A DNA stretch of 64,000 nt, taken from NCBI RefSeq assembly GCF_000716875.1, contig NZ_JNWQ01000017.1:1-64000 (forward strand), read 5' to 3'. Position numbers and translations under genes: made by a program. Under the pieces are notes generated by a model, which saw nothing but the letters and a program-made list of their open reading frames with translations, was not told the origin of the DNA and made no database searches. This stretch comes from Streptomyces novaecaesareae. GTDB lineage: Bacteria; Actinomycetota; Actinomycetes; Streptomycetales; Streptomycetaceae. Below are positions 16,464 to 24,813 of the stretch, one piece after another. Position 1 is the first letter of the stretch; each line of letters begins with the position of its first letter.

Positions 16464-18182
16464 TCAGATGCCGGCGGCTGCGGCGAGGTCGCGCTTGATG
16501 GTGTCGAGGAGGGCGGCCGCACGCTCCCGGGTGGTGGCGAGCTCGGCGGCGGAGGCGACCGGGAGGACGACCTCCAGGTAGCACTTGAGCTTGGGCTCGG
16601 TGCCGGAGGGGCGGACCACGATGCGGGCCGAGCGGACGGCCTCGCCGGCCAGGTAGTAGCGCAGGCCGTCGGTGGGCGGCAGCTCGGCGGAGCCGGCGGC
16701 CAGGTCGTCGGCGCGGGTGACGGTCAGGCCGGCCAGGACGGTCGGGGGCTGCTCGCGCAGGCGGCGCATGGCGTCGGCGATCAGCGAGAGGTCCTGGACC
16801 CGGACGGAGAGCTGGTCGGTGGCGTGCAGGCCGTGTTCCAGCGCCAGGTCGTCGAGCAGGTCGGACAGGGTGCGGCCGGACTTCTTGAGGGTGGCGGCGA
16901 GCTCGGCGACCAGCAGGGCGGCGGTGATGCCGTCCTTGTCCCGGACGCCCTGCGGGTCGACGCAGTAGCCGAGCGCCTCCTCGTAGCCGTAGCGCAGGCC
17001 CTCGGTGCGGGAGATCCACTTGAAGCCGGTCAGCGTCTCGGCGTAGTCCAGGCCCGCGGCCTCGGCGATCCGGCCGAGCAGGGTGGCGGAGACGATGGTG
17101 GTGGCGAAGGTGCCCTCGGCCTTCTTCGCGACCAGGGCCGAGCCGAGCAGCGCGCCGACCTCGTCGCCGCGCAGCATCCGCCAGCCGGAGGTGCCGTTGC
17201 CGCTGCCGGCCGCGTTGCCGTTGACGGGGACGGCCACCGCGCAGCGGTCGGCGTCCGGGTCGTTGGCGATCACGATGTCCGGGCCGACCGAGGCGGCGGT
17301 GCGGAAGGCGAGGTCCATCGCCCCCGGCTCCTCCGGGTTGGGGAAGGCCACGGTCGGGAAGTCCGGGTCGGGCTCGGCCTGTTCGGCGACCACGGTGGGC
17401 GCGGGGAAGCCGGCCCGGCGGAAGGCGGCGACCAGGGTGTCGCGGCCGACGCCGTGCATCGGGGTGTAGACGACGTCGAGCTCGCGCGGGCTGTGCGGGT
17501 CCACGATGGAGACGGCGCGGGCCAGGTAGGCCTCGATGACGTCCTCGCCGAGCACCTCCCAGCCGTCCTCGGCGAGCGGGACCTCGGCCAGCGAGCCGAT
17601 CGCGTCGATCTCGGCGGCGATCCCGGCGTCGGCCGGCGGGACGATCTGCGAGCCGTCGCCCAGGTAGACCTTGTAGCCGTTGTCCTGCGGCGGGTTGTGG
17701 CTGGCGGTGACGGTGACGCCGGCGGCCGCGCCCAGGTGGCGGATGGCGAAGGCGAGCACCGGGGTGGGCAGCGGGCGGGGCAGCAGCGCGGCGCGCAGGC
17801 CGGCGCCGACCACCACGGCGGCGGTGTCGCGGGCGAAGTCGTACGACTTGTGCCGGGCGTCGTAGCCGATGACGACCAGGTCGCCCAGGCCCTGCTTGCG
17901 GACGTACGCGACCAGGCCGGCGGCGGCCCGGATCACCACGGCGCGGTTCATCCGCATCGGGCCGGCGCCGAGTTCGCCGCGCAGGCCGGCGGTGCCGAAC
18001 TGGAGGCGGTCGGAGAAGCGCTCGGCGAGGTCGGCCCAGGCGAGCTTGCTGTCCGACTCGGCGTCCGGGCCCTCGGCCAGGGCGAGCAGGGCGCTGAGCT
18101 CCTCGCGGGTCTGCGGGTCGGGGTCCTCGGCCAGCCAGGCCCGGGCTCGGGCGAGGAGGTCGGTGGTGGGTGCCTGGGACAT
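16464..18182 (-). CDS. Phosphohexomutase-family phospho-sugar mutase (PGM2/phosphopentomutase type)
   Basis: A 572-residue alpha-D-phosphohexomutase. It has the phosphoserine loop TASHNPPQDNGYKVY, the metal loop NDPDADR, the sugar-binding GDEVGAL and the C-terminal phosphate loop RPSGTEPKLKCYLE. The DNGYKVY form of the serine loop is typical for the PGM2-like branch, which includes phosphopentomutases. Between deoC and the PNP gene, conversion of (deoxy)ribose 1-phosphate to the 5-phosphate would fill the missing pathway step; phosphomannomutase or phosphoglucomutase activity is the alternative. Start 18182 (GGAG nine bases upstream) is preferred to ATG 18197. Confidence 0.88.
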   Translation of the reverse strand: MSQAPTTDLLARARAWLAEDPDPQTREELSALLALAEGPDAESDSKLAWADLAERFSDRLQFGTAGLRGELGAGPMRMNRAVVIRAAAGLVAYVRKQGLGDLVVIGYDARHKSYDFARDTAAVVVGAGLRAALLPRPLPTPVLAFAIRHLGAAAGVTVTASHNPPQDNGYKVYLGDGSQIVPPADAGIAAEIDAIGSLAEVPLAEDGWEVLGEDVIEAYLARAVSIVDPHSPRELDVVYTPMHGVGRDTLVAAFRRAGFPAPTVVAEQAEPDPDFPTVAFPNPEEPGAMDLAFRTAASVGPDIVIANDPDADRCAVAVPVNGNAAGSGNGTSGWRMLRGDEVGALLGSALVAKKAEGTFATTIVSATLLGRIAEAAGLDYAETLTGFKWISRTEGLRYGYEEALGYCVDPQGVRDKDGITAALLVAELAATLKKSGRTLSDLLDDLALEHGLHATDQLSVRVQDLSLIADAMRRLREQPPTVLAGLTVTRADDLAAGSAELPPTDGLRYYLAGEAVRSARIVVRPSGTEPKLKCYLEVVLPVASAAELATTRERAAALLDTIKRDLAAAAGI

Positions 18183-18220
18183 GGCTGCCAGCTCCATCGG
18201 GAAGTGCGTCGGTGTGTCGG

Positions 18221-18258
18221 CCGGAGGGTTCCGCTAAGACCGGAGGGTTCCGCAAAGA
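18221..18258. repeat. Two tandem 19-base repeats upstream of the mutase gene
   Basis: CCGGAGGGTTCCGC(T/A)AAGA occurs twice head to tail (18221-18239 and 18240-18258) with one difference. They end 39 bases before the mutase start, in the promoter or leader region. They could be a regulatory site or a simple duplication. Confidence 0.6.
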
Positions 18259-18274
18259 AGGGGTTGCGCATGCG

Positions 18275-18329
18275 GACGGGGCCCCCGGGAAGGCGTGATC
18301 AGCGGATCACGCCGCCCGTGGGCCCCGTC
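18275..18329 (-). terminator. Terminator after the PNP gene
   Basis: Outer arms GACGGGGCCC/GGGCCCCGTC and inner arms GGCGTGATC/GATCACGCC form a long hairpin with the loop AGCG, 28 bases after the PNP stop in leftward transcription. Confidence 0.75.
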
Positions 18330-18356
18330 ACTCATGCATTCTGCGCCTGGTGGGCG

Positions 18357-19178
18357 TCAGATCCGCTCAAGGACCTTCGCCAGCAGCTCGCCCATGCGCT
18401 CGGCGGAGGCCTTGCCGGCCTCCAGGACCTCTTCGTGGTTGAGCGGCTCGCCGGTCATGCCGGCGGCCAGGTTGGTGACCAGGGAGATGCCGAGCACCTC
18501 GGAGCCGGCCTCGCGGGCGGCGATGGCCTCCAGGGTGGTGGACATGCCGACCAGCTCGCCGCCGATCACCCGGGCCATGTTGACCTCGGCCGGGGTCTCG
18601 TAGTGCGGGCCGCGGAACTGCACGTAGACGGCCTCGTCCAGGGACGGGTCGACCTCGTGGCAGAGCGTGCGCAGGCGCTTGGAGTACAGGTCGGTGAGGT
18701 CGACGAAGTTGGCGCCGACGATCGGGGAGTCCGCGGTCAGGTTGATGTGGTCGCTGATCAGGACCGGCTGACCCGGGGTCCAGCCCTGGCGCAGGCCGCC
18801 GCAGCCGTTGGTCAGCACGATGATGCCGCAGCCGGCCGCGGCGGCGGTGCGCACGCCGTGGACGACGGTGGCCACGCCGTGGCCCTCGTAGTAGTGGTTG
18901 CGGCCGAGGAAGATCAGGGCGCGCTTGTCGCCGATCTTCACCGAGCGGATCTTGCCGGCGTGGCCGGCGACGGCGGGGGCGGGGAAGCCGGGCAGGTCGG
19001 TGACCGGGAACTCGGCCACGGTCTCGCCCAGGGCGTCGGCGGCCGGCACCCAGCCGGAGCCCATCACCAGGGCGACGTCGTGCCGCTCGGCACCGGTCAG
19101 CTCGCGCAGGCGCTCGGCGGCGGCCTGGGCGGCGGCGTAGGGGTCGGCGGAGACGACCGACTGAGGAGAAGCGTTCAC
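18357..19178 (-). CDS. Purine nucleoside phosphorylase (trimeric type)
   Basis: Splits inosine, guanosine and their deoxy forms with phosphate into base and (deoxy)ribose 1-phosphate. The 273-residue protein has the hallmarks of the low-mass trimeric family: [25 protein letters not shown], the active-site [11 protein letters not shown] and LVGMSTT. The GTG at 19178 lies seven bases after TATCCT (a -10 hexamer), so the mRNA is probably leaderless. The shared palindromic operator lies 26 bases upstream. Product would feed the neighbouring mutase and DeoC. Confidence 0.93.
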   Translation of the reverse strand: MNASPQSVVSADPYAAAQAAAERLRELTGAERHDVALVMGSGWVPAADALGETVAEFPVTDLPGFPAPAVAGHAGKIRSVKIGDKRALIFLGRNHYYEGHGVATVVHGVRTAAAAGCGIIVLTNGCGGLRQGWTPGQPVLISDHINLTADSPIVGANFVDLTDLYSKRLRTLCHEVDPSLDEAVYVQFRGPHYETPAEVNMARVIGGELVGMSTTLEAIAAREAGSEVLGISLVTNLAAGMTGEPLNHEEVLEAGKASAERMGELLAKVLERI

Positions 19179-19203
19179 GGGTCCGAGGATAGACGGGAAT
19201 CGG

Positions 19204-19215
19204 CTACGCGCGTAG
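19204..19215 (-). promoter_or_regulatory. Palindromic operator CTACGCGCGTAG upstream of the PNP gene
   Basis: Third copy of the palindrome. In leftward reading it is followed after 12 bases by TATCCT and then by the PNP GTG, so it lies between the -35 and -10 positions or next to them. Confidence 0.75.
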
Positions 19216-19323
19216 AAAATCCGTCTCGGCGTGCCGGATCGTTACCCGGTTGGCCCGAAAGCACAGCTCGGTGGCGCCTTTCGGGTGACGGGTCTCGTCG
19301 GTTCCGACAGCTGCGGATCCGGC

Positions 19324-20409
19324 TCACAGCCGTTTCACGCTGCGCAGCCCCTTCGCGTACATGCCGTTGTCGTCCAGGCGCGCCGTGCCGCCTTTGTCGC
19401 CGAAGGTCGGGCCGTCCGCCTCCTCCCGGCTGGAGATGTACCGGGGGTGGCCGTCGGTGTCCAGGCCGAGGTAGATGCCGGTGTGGTCGAGCCGGGCGCC
19501 GGTACGGGCGTCGATCTCGAAGAACACCAGGTCACCGGGTTGCAGCGGGTCGATCGAGGCCGGGCGCAGGGTGGTGTCCGAGCCGGCGGCGGTGGCCAGC
19601 GGGATCACCGGGACGCCGGGGCCGAGCCGGGCCAGGCCGTTGGCGGTGCGCGGCAGTCCGGGGCCGGCCGCGTCCTTGGAGAGCAGCGGGTAGCCGGAGC
19701 GGTAGCCGTAGACCATCCGGACGAAACCCGAACAGTCGAAGGCGCCGTAGCGGGTCTTGTCGGGCTGCTTGGTCACCTTGTCGGCGAACGTGTACGGAAC
19801 GCCGAGGTAGTCGACGAAATCGGTCTGCTCCAGCCGCAGGTCGTTGCCGGCCGAACCGTTCGGATTGAGCGGGCCGAAGGAGGCGTCGCCTTTGAAGCGC
19901 ACGCCCTTGGCGTCCTTCTCGGCCGGCGCCCCGGCCACGTACTGGGTGGCGGCCGCCAGGACGTCGTCGGCGGTGGAGCCCAGCGACTGCTGGAACCAGG
20001 CGCGGAACCAGCCCTCCTGCTCGGCGCCCGGCTTCCACGGCTGCGGCATCAGCCGCACCCAGCTGTCGGTCACCACGGTGGCGGTGGTGGTGCCCGGCTC
20101 GGCGAAGGTGCGGCTGGGGCCCGCCAGGACGGCGGTGCGGGCGTTGTCGGTGAGCGTGGCGACCACGCCGCCGCGGGCGTCCCGGACCACCGTGCGGTCC
20201 GGTCCGGCCAGCCGCTCGTAGCGGTACCGGGCGGGCGCGGCGGCGGCCGTGGCGGCGTCGGGGGCGGCGGTGGTGGTGATCAGCGGCGCGCTGCTGCCCG
20301 CCGCCGGCTGCCGGTCGCGGTCCCGGAGCTGGACGGTCAGGTAGCCGCTGGCGGCCAGCAGCGTCACGGCGAGACCGCCGCTGAGCAGGGACTTGCGGGT
20401 CACTGGCAT
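19324..20409 (-). CDS. Exported NlpC/P60 peptidase in the polyglutamate locus
   Basis: A 361-residue exported protein. An N-terminal hydrophobic segment (LLSGGLAVTLLAASGYLTV) acts as signal peptide or anchor, followed by a linker, an SH3-like region and a C-terminal NlpC/P60 domain. The catalytic cysteine is in FDCSGFVRMVYG and the histidine in LDHTGIYLGL. Such enzymes cut gamma-D-glutamyl bonds in peptidoglycan, and Bacillus PgdS uses this fold to cut poly-gamma-glutamate. It starts 17 bases after pgsC, so I infer release or trimming of the polymer. It could still be a plain cell-wall hydrolase. Confidence 0.8.
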   Translation of the reverse strand: MPVTRKSLLSGGLAVTLLAASGYLTVQLRDRDRQPAAGSSAPLITTTAAPDAATAAAAPARYRYERLAGPDRTVVRDARGGVVATLTDNARTAVLAGPSRTFAEPGTTTATVVTDSWVRLMPQPWKPGAEQEGWFRAWFQQSLGSTADDVLAAATQYVAGAPAEKDAKGVRFKGDASFGPLNPNGSAGNDLRLEQTDFVDYLGVPYTFADKVTKQPDKTRYGAFDCSGFVRMVYGYRSGYPLLSKDAAGPGLPRTANGLARLGPGVPVIPLATAAGSDTTLRPASIDPLQPGDLVFFEIDARTGARLDHTGIYLGLDTDGHPRYISSREEADGPTFGDKGGTARLDDNGMYAKGLRSVKRL

Positions 20410-20425
20410 GGGGGTTCCCGTCGGA

Positions 20426-20908
20426 TCAGGTGCCGGGCAGGGCGCCGAGCAGGACGCCGGCGGTGAGGACGACGTAGTTGGCGAGCGTCACCGTGCTGGT
20501 GGCCATCAGGGTGGCCGCGCGGGGCTGGCGGACCAACTGGTAGGCGATCAGGCCGGGGACGATGAAGCCGAGCGTCTGGTTGGCGTACAGGGTGGGCAGT
20601 TCGCGCTGAAGCACCAGCATCACGGTGGCCTGCAGCAGCACGCCGATCAGCACCACGGCGGCGAACAGCCGCTTGCCGTACAGGATCACCAGCTTCTGGA
20701 CCACCCGGGTGGCCAGGTAGGTCAGCACCGTCACGCCGATCACGATGGCCACCCGCTGGAGCGACTCGACCAGGGTGAGGGCCAGCCAACCGGGGGTGAT
20801 CATGCCGCCGGGGGAGAGGTTGGTGGTCAGGTAGCAGACCAGCGAGAAGACCAGGCCGAGCGCGATGCCGATGGCGGCGATCTCGGGGGTGAGCTCGGTG
20901 GGGATCAC
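20426..20908 (-). CDS. pgsC: Poly-gamma-glutamate synthase subunit PgsC/CapC
   Basis: A 160-residue protein with about four or five membrane segments and the PgsC/CapC signature: ALGLVFSLVCYLTTNLSPGG, GWLALTLVES, VVQKLVILYGKRLFAAVVLIG, GFIVPGLIAYQLVRQ. With PgsB it forms the membrane synthetase that polymerises glutamate through gamma bonds. Its GTG overlaps the pgsB stop (GTGA), so the two are coupled. No capA/pgsA gene is present in the window. Confidence 0.88.
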   Translation of the reverse strand: MIPTELTPEIAAIGIALGLVFSLVCYLTTNLSPGGMITPGWLALTLVESLQRVAIVIGVTVLTYLATRVVQKLVILYGKRLFAAVVLIGVLLQATVMLVLQRELPTLYANQTLGFIVPGLIAYQLVRQPRAATLMATSTVTLANYVVLTAGVLLGALPGT

Positions 20909-22311
20909 TGCTGGTCTCCGTAGGTGGGGGTGATGCGGTGGTGGGGGTCGTACCAGGAGTCGGGGAGCGGTTCGGGGTGGTAGACCGGCTCGGCGTACGG
21001 GACGTGCTGGGCGTACGGGGCGGGCTCGGCGTACCGGTACTGCTCGGCGTACGGGTACGGCTCCGGCTCCGGGTAGAGCGGTTCGGGCTCGTGGTACGCG
21101 TACTCCGGCGTCTCCGGCGCGTCCGGGCTCTCGTCCGGGTCGAGCCGGGCCAGTTCCTCCAGGAACAGCTCGCCCTGGCCGTGGATGTTGCCGACGGCCA
21201 CCAGTGAGGAGTCCGGGCCGAGTTCGGCCAGCAGCTCGGTGGTGAGCTGAGCGGGGTCGCGCCTGTCGCCGCCGAGGTCGACCACCCGGCCCGACCAGCC
21301 GGCCGGGATGCCGTCGCGGGCGCTCCTGGTGGGGTGGCCGATCATGAAGACGGTGTCCGGGTCGAGGTCCGGGACGATCTGGCCCATCTGGCCGTTGCGT
21401 TCGACCCGGTCGGGGCGGCAGTTGATCACCACGTTGAGCGGGCGGTGGATCGCGCCGAGGCCCTCCAGCTGGCGGACGTTCATCAGCGTTGACTCGGGGT
21501 CGTTGGCGGCGAAGACGTTGGCGAAGCGCAGCCGCTTGCCGTCCGCGGTCCGGTAGCGCTCGACCGACAGCACGCCCGGGTCCGGCGGGGCGGCCCACAT
21601 GCCCTGCAGCGCGGTCTGCCGTTCCACGCCGAGGAGTTCGGCGACGGCGAGGGCGATCGCCACGTTCTCCTTGAAGGTGAACCAGCTGAACCCGCGCAGC
21701 TCCTCGTCGGTGACCGACTCCGGGTCCACCACGACGAGTTCGCAGTTGCGCCGGGCCGCCTCCGCGCGCAGGATGTGCGCGCGCTCCTGCTCGGCGGTGA
21801 CGCACACCCCGCCGACCGGCATCGAGCGGGACAGCGAGCGGGCGACGTCGTCCAGGGTCGGGCCCATCTCGGCCAGGTGGTCCTCGCGGACGTTGCACAG
21901 CACGCCGATGGTGGAGCGGATCAGCTTGGTCTGGTTGACCTCCTGGAGCGCGGGCATGACGGCCATGCACTCGATCACCAGGGCGTCCGGCCGGTAGGTG
22001 GCGGCGCGGCGGACGATGCCGATCTGCTCCACCACGTTGGCGATGCCGAACTTGCGGTAGACCGGCTCCTCGGTGGCGTCCGGGTGGATGAAGCGGGCCG
22101 CGGTGCCGGTGGTCTTGGCGACCGTCACCAGCCCGCCGCCGCGCAGCGCGCCCGCGCACAGCCGGGTGATCGAGCTCTTGCCGCGGATCCCGTTCACCAG
22201 CACGCGGGTCGGGATCTGCTCCAGCGTGGTGAAGTGCCGGCGCTGCTCGACGATGCCGGCCACCAGCAGCACGGCGCAGCACACCAGCAGCACGACGTAG
22301 AGGAAGAGCAC
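20905..22311 (-). CDS. pgsB: Poly-gamma-glutamate synthase ligase PgsB/CapB
   Basis: A 468-residue ATP-dependent amide ligase of the Mur-ligase-like CapB family. One membrane segment (LYVVLLVCCAVLLVAGIVE) opens the protein, then the nucleotide loop RVLVNGIRGKSSITRL, a TTGTA motif, MPALQEVNQ and VREDHLAEMG. Length to about residue 400 matches CapB. The last 70 residues are an unusual Glu/Pro/Tyr-rich tail with repeats of the type PYAE. GTG at 22311 has AAGGA eight bases upstream. The gene follows the sensor protein by 23 bases and overlaps pgsC. Confidence 0.88.
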   Translation of the reverse strand: MLFLYVVLLVCCAVLLVAGIVEQRRHFTTLEQIPTRVLVNGIRGKSSITRLCAGALRGGGLVTVAKTTGTAARFIHPDATEEPVYRKFGIANVVEQIGIVRRAATYRPDALVIECMAVMPALQEVNQTKLIRSTIGVLCNVREDHLAEMGPTLDDVARSLSRSMPVGGVCVTAEQERAHILRAEAARRNCELVVVDPESVTDEELRGFSWFTFKENVAIALAVAELLGVERQTALQGMWAAPPDPGVLSVERYRTADGKRLRFANVFAANDPESTLMNVRQLEGLGAIHRPLNVVINCRPDRVERNGQMGQIVPDLDPDTVFMIGHPTRSARDGIPAGWSGRVVDLGGDRRDPAQLTTELLAELGPDSSLVAVGNIHGQGELFLEELARLDPDESPDAPETPEYAYHEPEPLYPEPEPYPYAEQYRYAEPAPYAQHVPYAEPVYHPEPLPDSWYDPHHRITPTYGDQQ

Positions 22312-22334
22312 GGGAGGGGTCCTTCGGGCGGGGC

Positions 22335-24587
22335 TCAGCGGGCGGTCGCGGAGGCGGACGCGGTCGCGGTGACGGGTTCGGGCGAGGGCCAGGACGGGGG
22401 TGCGGTGCGGCGGGGGCGGGCCAGCTCCTGGCGGATCAGCTCCAGGCTGCGGGCGACGGCGCCGACCTCGTCGTGGTGGACGGGGTAAAGCACGGTGCGG
22501 CGGTCCCCGGCGGCCAGCGCCTCGGCGCTCGCCGCGAGCCGGCGCAGCGGGAGGCCGACGACGATGAACAGCCAGCCGAGGCAGAGCGCGGCGGCGGCCA
22601 GCCCGAGCATGCCGGCCAGCACCGCGCGCCGGTCGGCCCGGTTCTGGTCGAGGTGCAGCCAGGCCACCGGGTGGGCGGTGACCACGGACCAGCCGAGCTT
22701 GGCCACGCTGCCGTTGCCGCCGAGCGGGGCGGCGGCGAGCAGCGTCGGGTCGCCGCCGTCGCGCAGCACGTCGGCGGCGGCGGACTTCTTGGCGTCCGCG
22801 AGGATCTTCCGGGCGCGGCCGTCCGGGAGGTCGCCGAAGGAGCTGTAGCCCTCGTTGGCGGCGAGCACCCGCTGCCGCTCGTCGAGCAGCCAGACCCGGC
22901 CGAGGCCCGGGCGGACCAGCAGCCCGCTGAGGAAGTCGGTCTTGAACTCGCCGATCAGGACCGGGCCCTTGGGCTCCGGCGCGCCCTCCGTCTCGGCGTC
23001 GGCCGGGGCGGCGGCGAGGGCGGCGCGGGCGGCGATCCTGGGCTCCTTGCCGGAGCTGTTGAGCAGCAGCACGCCGCTCGCGCCGAGCGCCTCCGGGCCG
23101 GTGCGGTGCGGGGCCTCGCCGGCGTGGGCGAGGAGTTCGCCGTTCGCGCCGAGGACGTAGAGCGAGCGGTAGCGGTCGTGCTCGGCGAGGGTGGCGTGCA
23201 GCAGGCCGTCGGCCTTGCCGACGGAGGCCTCGGCGAGCGAGGGGGCGAGCGAACGCAGGTCCGCGTAGCCCTCGTTGAGCGCCTGGCGGATCCGGTCGGC
23301 GGCGGTGTCGGTGCGGTCGCGCTGGCCGGCCACGACCTGGGTGGGCACCCGTACGGTCGAGTCGTTGCCGCCGAGGAACAGCAGCGGGCCGGACCAGCCG
23401 AGCACCAGGACGGCGCAGAGTGCGAGCGGAAGCGCGGTGCCGGGGCGGCGTCCGCGGGCGGGCACGGGGGCCGGCGGGCGGGCCGGGTCGAGGAGCTGGT
23501 GCCGCAGTTCCTCCAGGGCGCGGGCGATCCGGCCTGCCTCGGCCCTGAGTCCGCGTACGGGCTGCTCCAGGCGGTCGCCGCGGGTGAGCCGGCGGGACTC
23601 CAGGAACAGCCCCAGCAGCGGGCGCTGGAGGCTGTGGGTCAGGTACCAGGCGAGCAGCAGGGTCAGCACCAGCAGGGCGCCGGCGGCGGCCAGGCCGAGC
23701 ATGGGGTGGCGCAGGCTGCCGGGCTTGCCGTCGACGGTGCTGGTGGAGACCACGGTCAGGCCGAGCGGGGTGGCCTGGTCGTGCCCGCCGGGGCCGGCGA
23801 CGGCGGCCCAGCCGGCGACCCGGCGCACGCCCTGGCCGTCGGGGCTGCCGGCCAGGCTGCCGGAGGCCGTCTCGCCGGGGGCCGGGTGCTGCCGGCCGGC
23901 GCGTTCGCGGGCGGTGTCGACCACCGTGCGGTCGCCCTCGGCGGTGAGCTCGGCGCCGGTGGTGTCCAGGACGGCGCCGGTGGCGTCGAGGACCTGGATG
24001 GTCTGTTCCTTGCGGGTGGAGATGCCGGGCAGCCGCAGGTTGTCGGAGGCGACCAGCAGGGCGCGGCCGTCGGCCTTGGTGGCGACCAGCGCGAAGGTGA
24101 GCAGCCGGGTGCCGGCGGTGGAGGGCACCAGGACGGGGGCGGGCGCGGTGTCGGTGACCTTGGTGAGGTCCAGGCCGGCCAGCGGGACGGTCTCGCCGCG
24201 GGCGGCCAGCAGCCGGCCGGTGTCGGGGCGGACCACCACCGTGCCGCGCCACTTGTGGTACGCCCGGCCGAGCGCGGTCAGGACGTCGGCTGGGTCGGCG
24301 GGCGCGCCCTCGTAGCGGGCGGCGGCCCGGCGCAGGTCGGTGGCGCTCTCGTGCAGCCCGGCGCGCAGCGAGGCGGCGGCGTCCTCGGCGGCGTACTGGT
24401 GGGACTCCCGGACGGCCTGCGGGGTGTCGTCGACGCGCAGTCCGCCGACGGCCAGGGCGGTGATCGCGGCGACCGCGAGCAGCAGCACGACCAGCAGGAC
24501 GATGGGCGGGCGGATGCCCCCGAGCAGCGGCATGTCGGCCCGGCGGCGGGAGCGGTGCTGCCGCGGCGGGTTGGGGGCCGTGCTCAC
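22335..24587 (-). CDS. Membrane protein with two sensor-HAMP modules and no output domain
   Basis: A 750-residue protein that looks like a duplicated sensor. Membrane helices near residues 28-50, 300-320, 390-410 and 660-685 bracket two extracellular regions with Cache-like features (GRLLAARGETVPLAG; VWLLDERQRVLAANEG). Each second helix leads into a HAMP-like segment (LESRRLTRGDRLEQPVRGLR; LRRLAASAEALAAGDRRTVL). No kinase, GGDEF, chemotaxis or phosphatase domain follows. GTG at 24587 has GAGG upstream. As first gene of the polyglutamate operon it may tune the synthetase by direct contact (inference). Confidence 0.65.
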   Translation of the reverse strand: MSTAPNPPRQHRSRRRADMPLLGGIRPPIVLLVVLLLAVAAITALAVGGLRVDDTPQAVRESHQYAAEDAAASLRAGLHESATDLRRAAARYEGAPADPADVLTALGRAYHKWRGTVVVRPDTGRLLAARGETVPLAGLDLTKVTDTAPAPVLVPSTAGTRLLTFALVATKADGRALLVASDNLRLPGISTRKEQTIQVLDATGAVLDTTGAELTAEGDRTVVDTARERAGRQHPAPGETASGSLAGSPDGQGVRRVAGWAAVAGPGGHDQATPLGLTVVSTSTVDGKPGSLRHPMLGLAAAGALLVLTLLLAWYLTHSLQRPLLGLFLESRRLTRGDRLEQPVRGLRAEAGRIARALEELRHQLLDPARPPAPVPARGRRPGTALPLALCAVLVLGWSGPLLFLGGNDSTVRVPTQVVAGQRDRTDTAADRIRQALNEGYADLRSLAPSLAEASVGKADGLLHATLAEHDRYRSLYVLGANGELLAHAGEAPHRTGPEALGASGVLLLNSSGKEPRIAARAALAAAPADAETEGAPEPKGPVLIGEFKTDFLSGLLVRPGLGRVWLLDERQRVLAANEGYSSFGDLPDGRARKILADAKKSAAADVLRDGGDPTLLAAAPLGGNGSVAKLGWSVVTAHPVAWLHLDQNRADRRAVLAGMLGLAAAALCLGWLFIVVGLPLRRLAASAEALAAGDRRTVLYPVHHDEVGAVARSLELIRQELARPRRTAPPSWPSPEPVTATASASATAR

Positions 24588-24651
24588 GAGGGGCCTCGTT
24601 CTCCTCAGGGCTCGGCGCGCCCGCTCCGGGAGGGCGGCGGCCGGCCTTCCC

Positions 24652-24684
24652 GGTCAAGCGATGATCAAGAGTTGGTCAAGCCGC
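24652..24684 (+). promoter_or_regulatory. Three 11-base direct repeats, PHO-box-like
   Basis: GGTCAAGCGAT, GATCAAGAGTT and GGTCAAGCCGC follow each other exactly, each unit 11 bases, starting at 24652, 24663 and 24674. Streptomyces PhoP boxes are 11-base direct repeats with a conserved G(G/T)TCA start, which units 1 and 3 match and unit 2 nearly matches. The site is 65-97 bases upstream of the polyglutamate operon. In leftward reading TTGACC could also serve as a -35 element. Confidence 0.5.
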
Positions 24685-24813
24685 ACCAGCGTACGAAGAG
24701 GTTTCGCAAAAGTTGTCACATGTCGGTTGCGATCGGGTGCCGCTTGGGTGTCGATCCGTCCGGGCGCGGCGCGGATCATGGCCGCGGCGGCCGGCACGGT
24801 AGGTTCGACCGCC

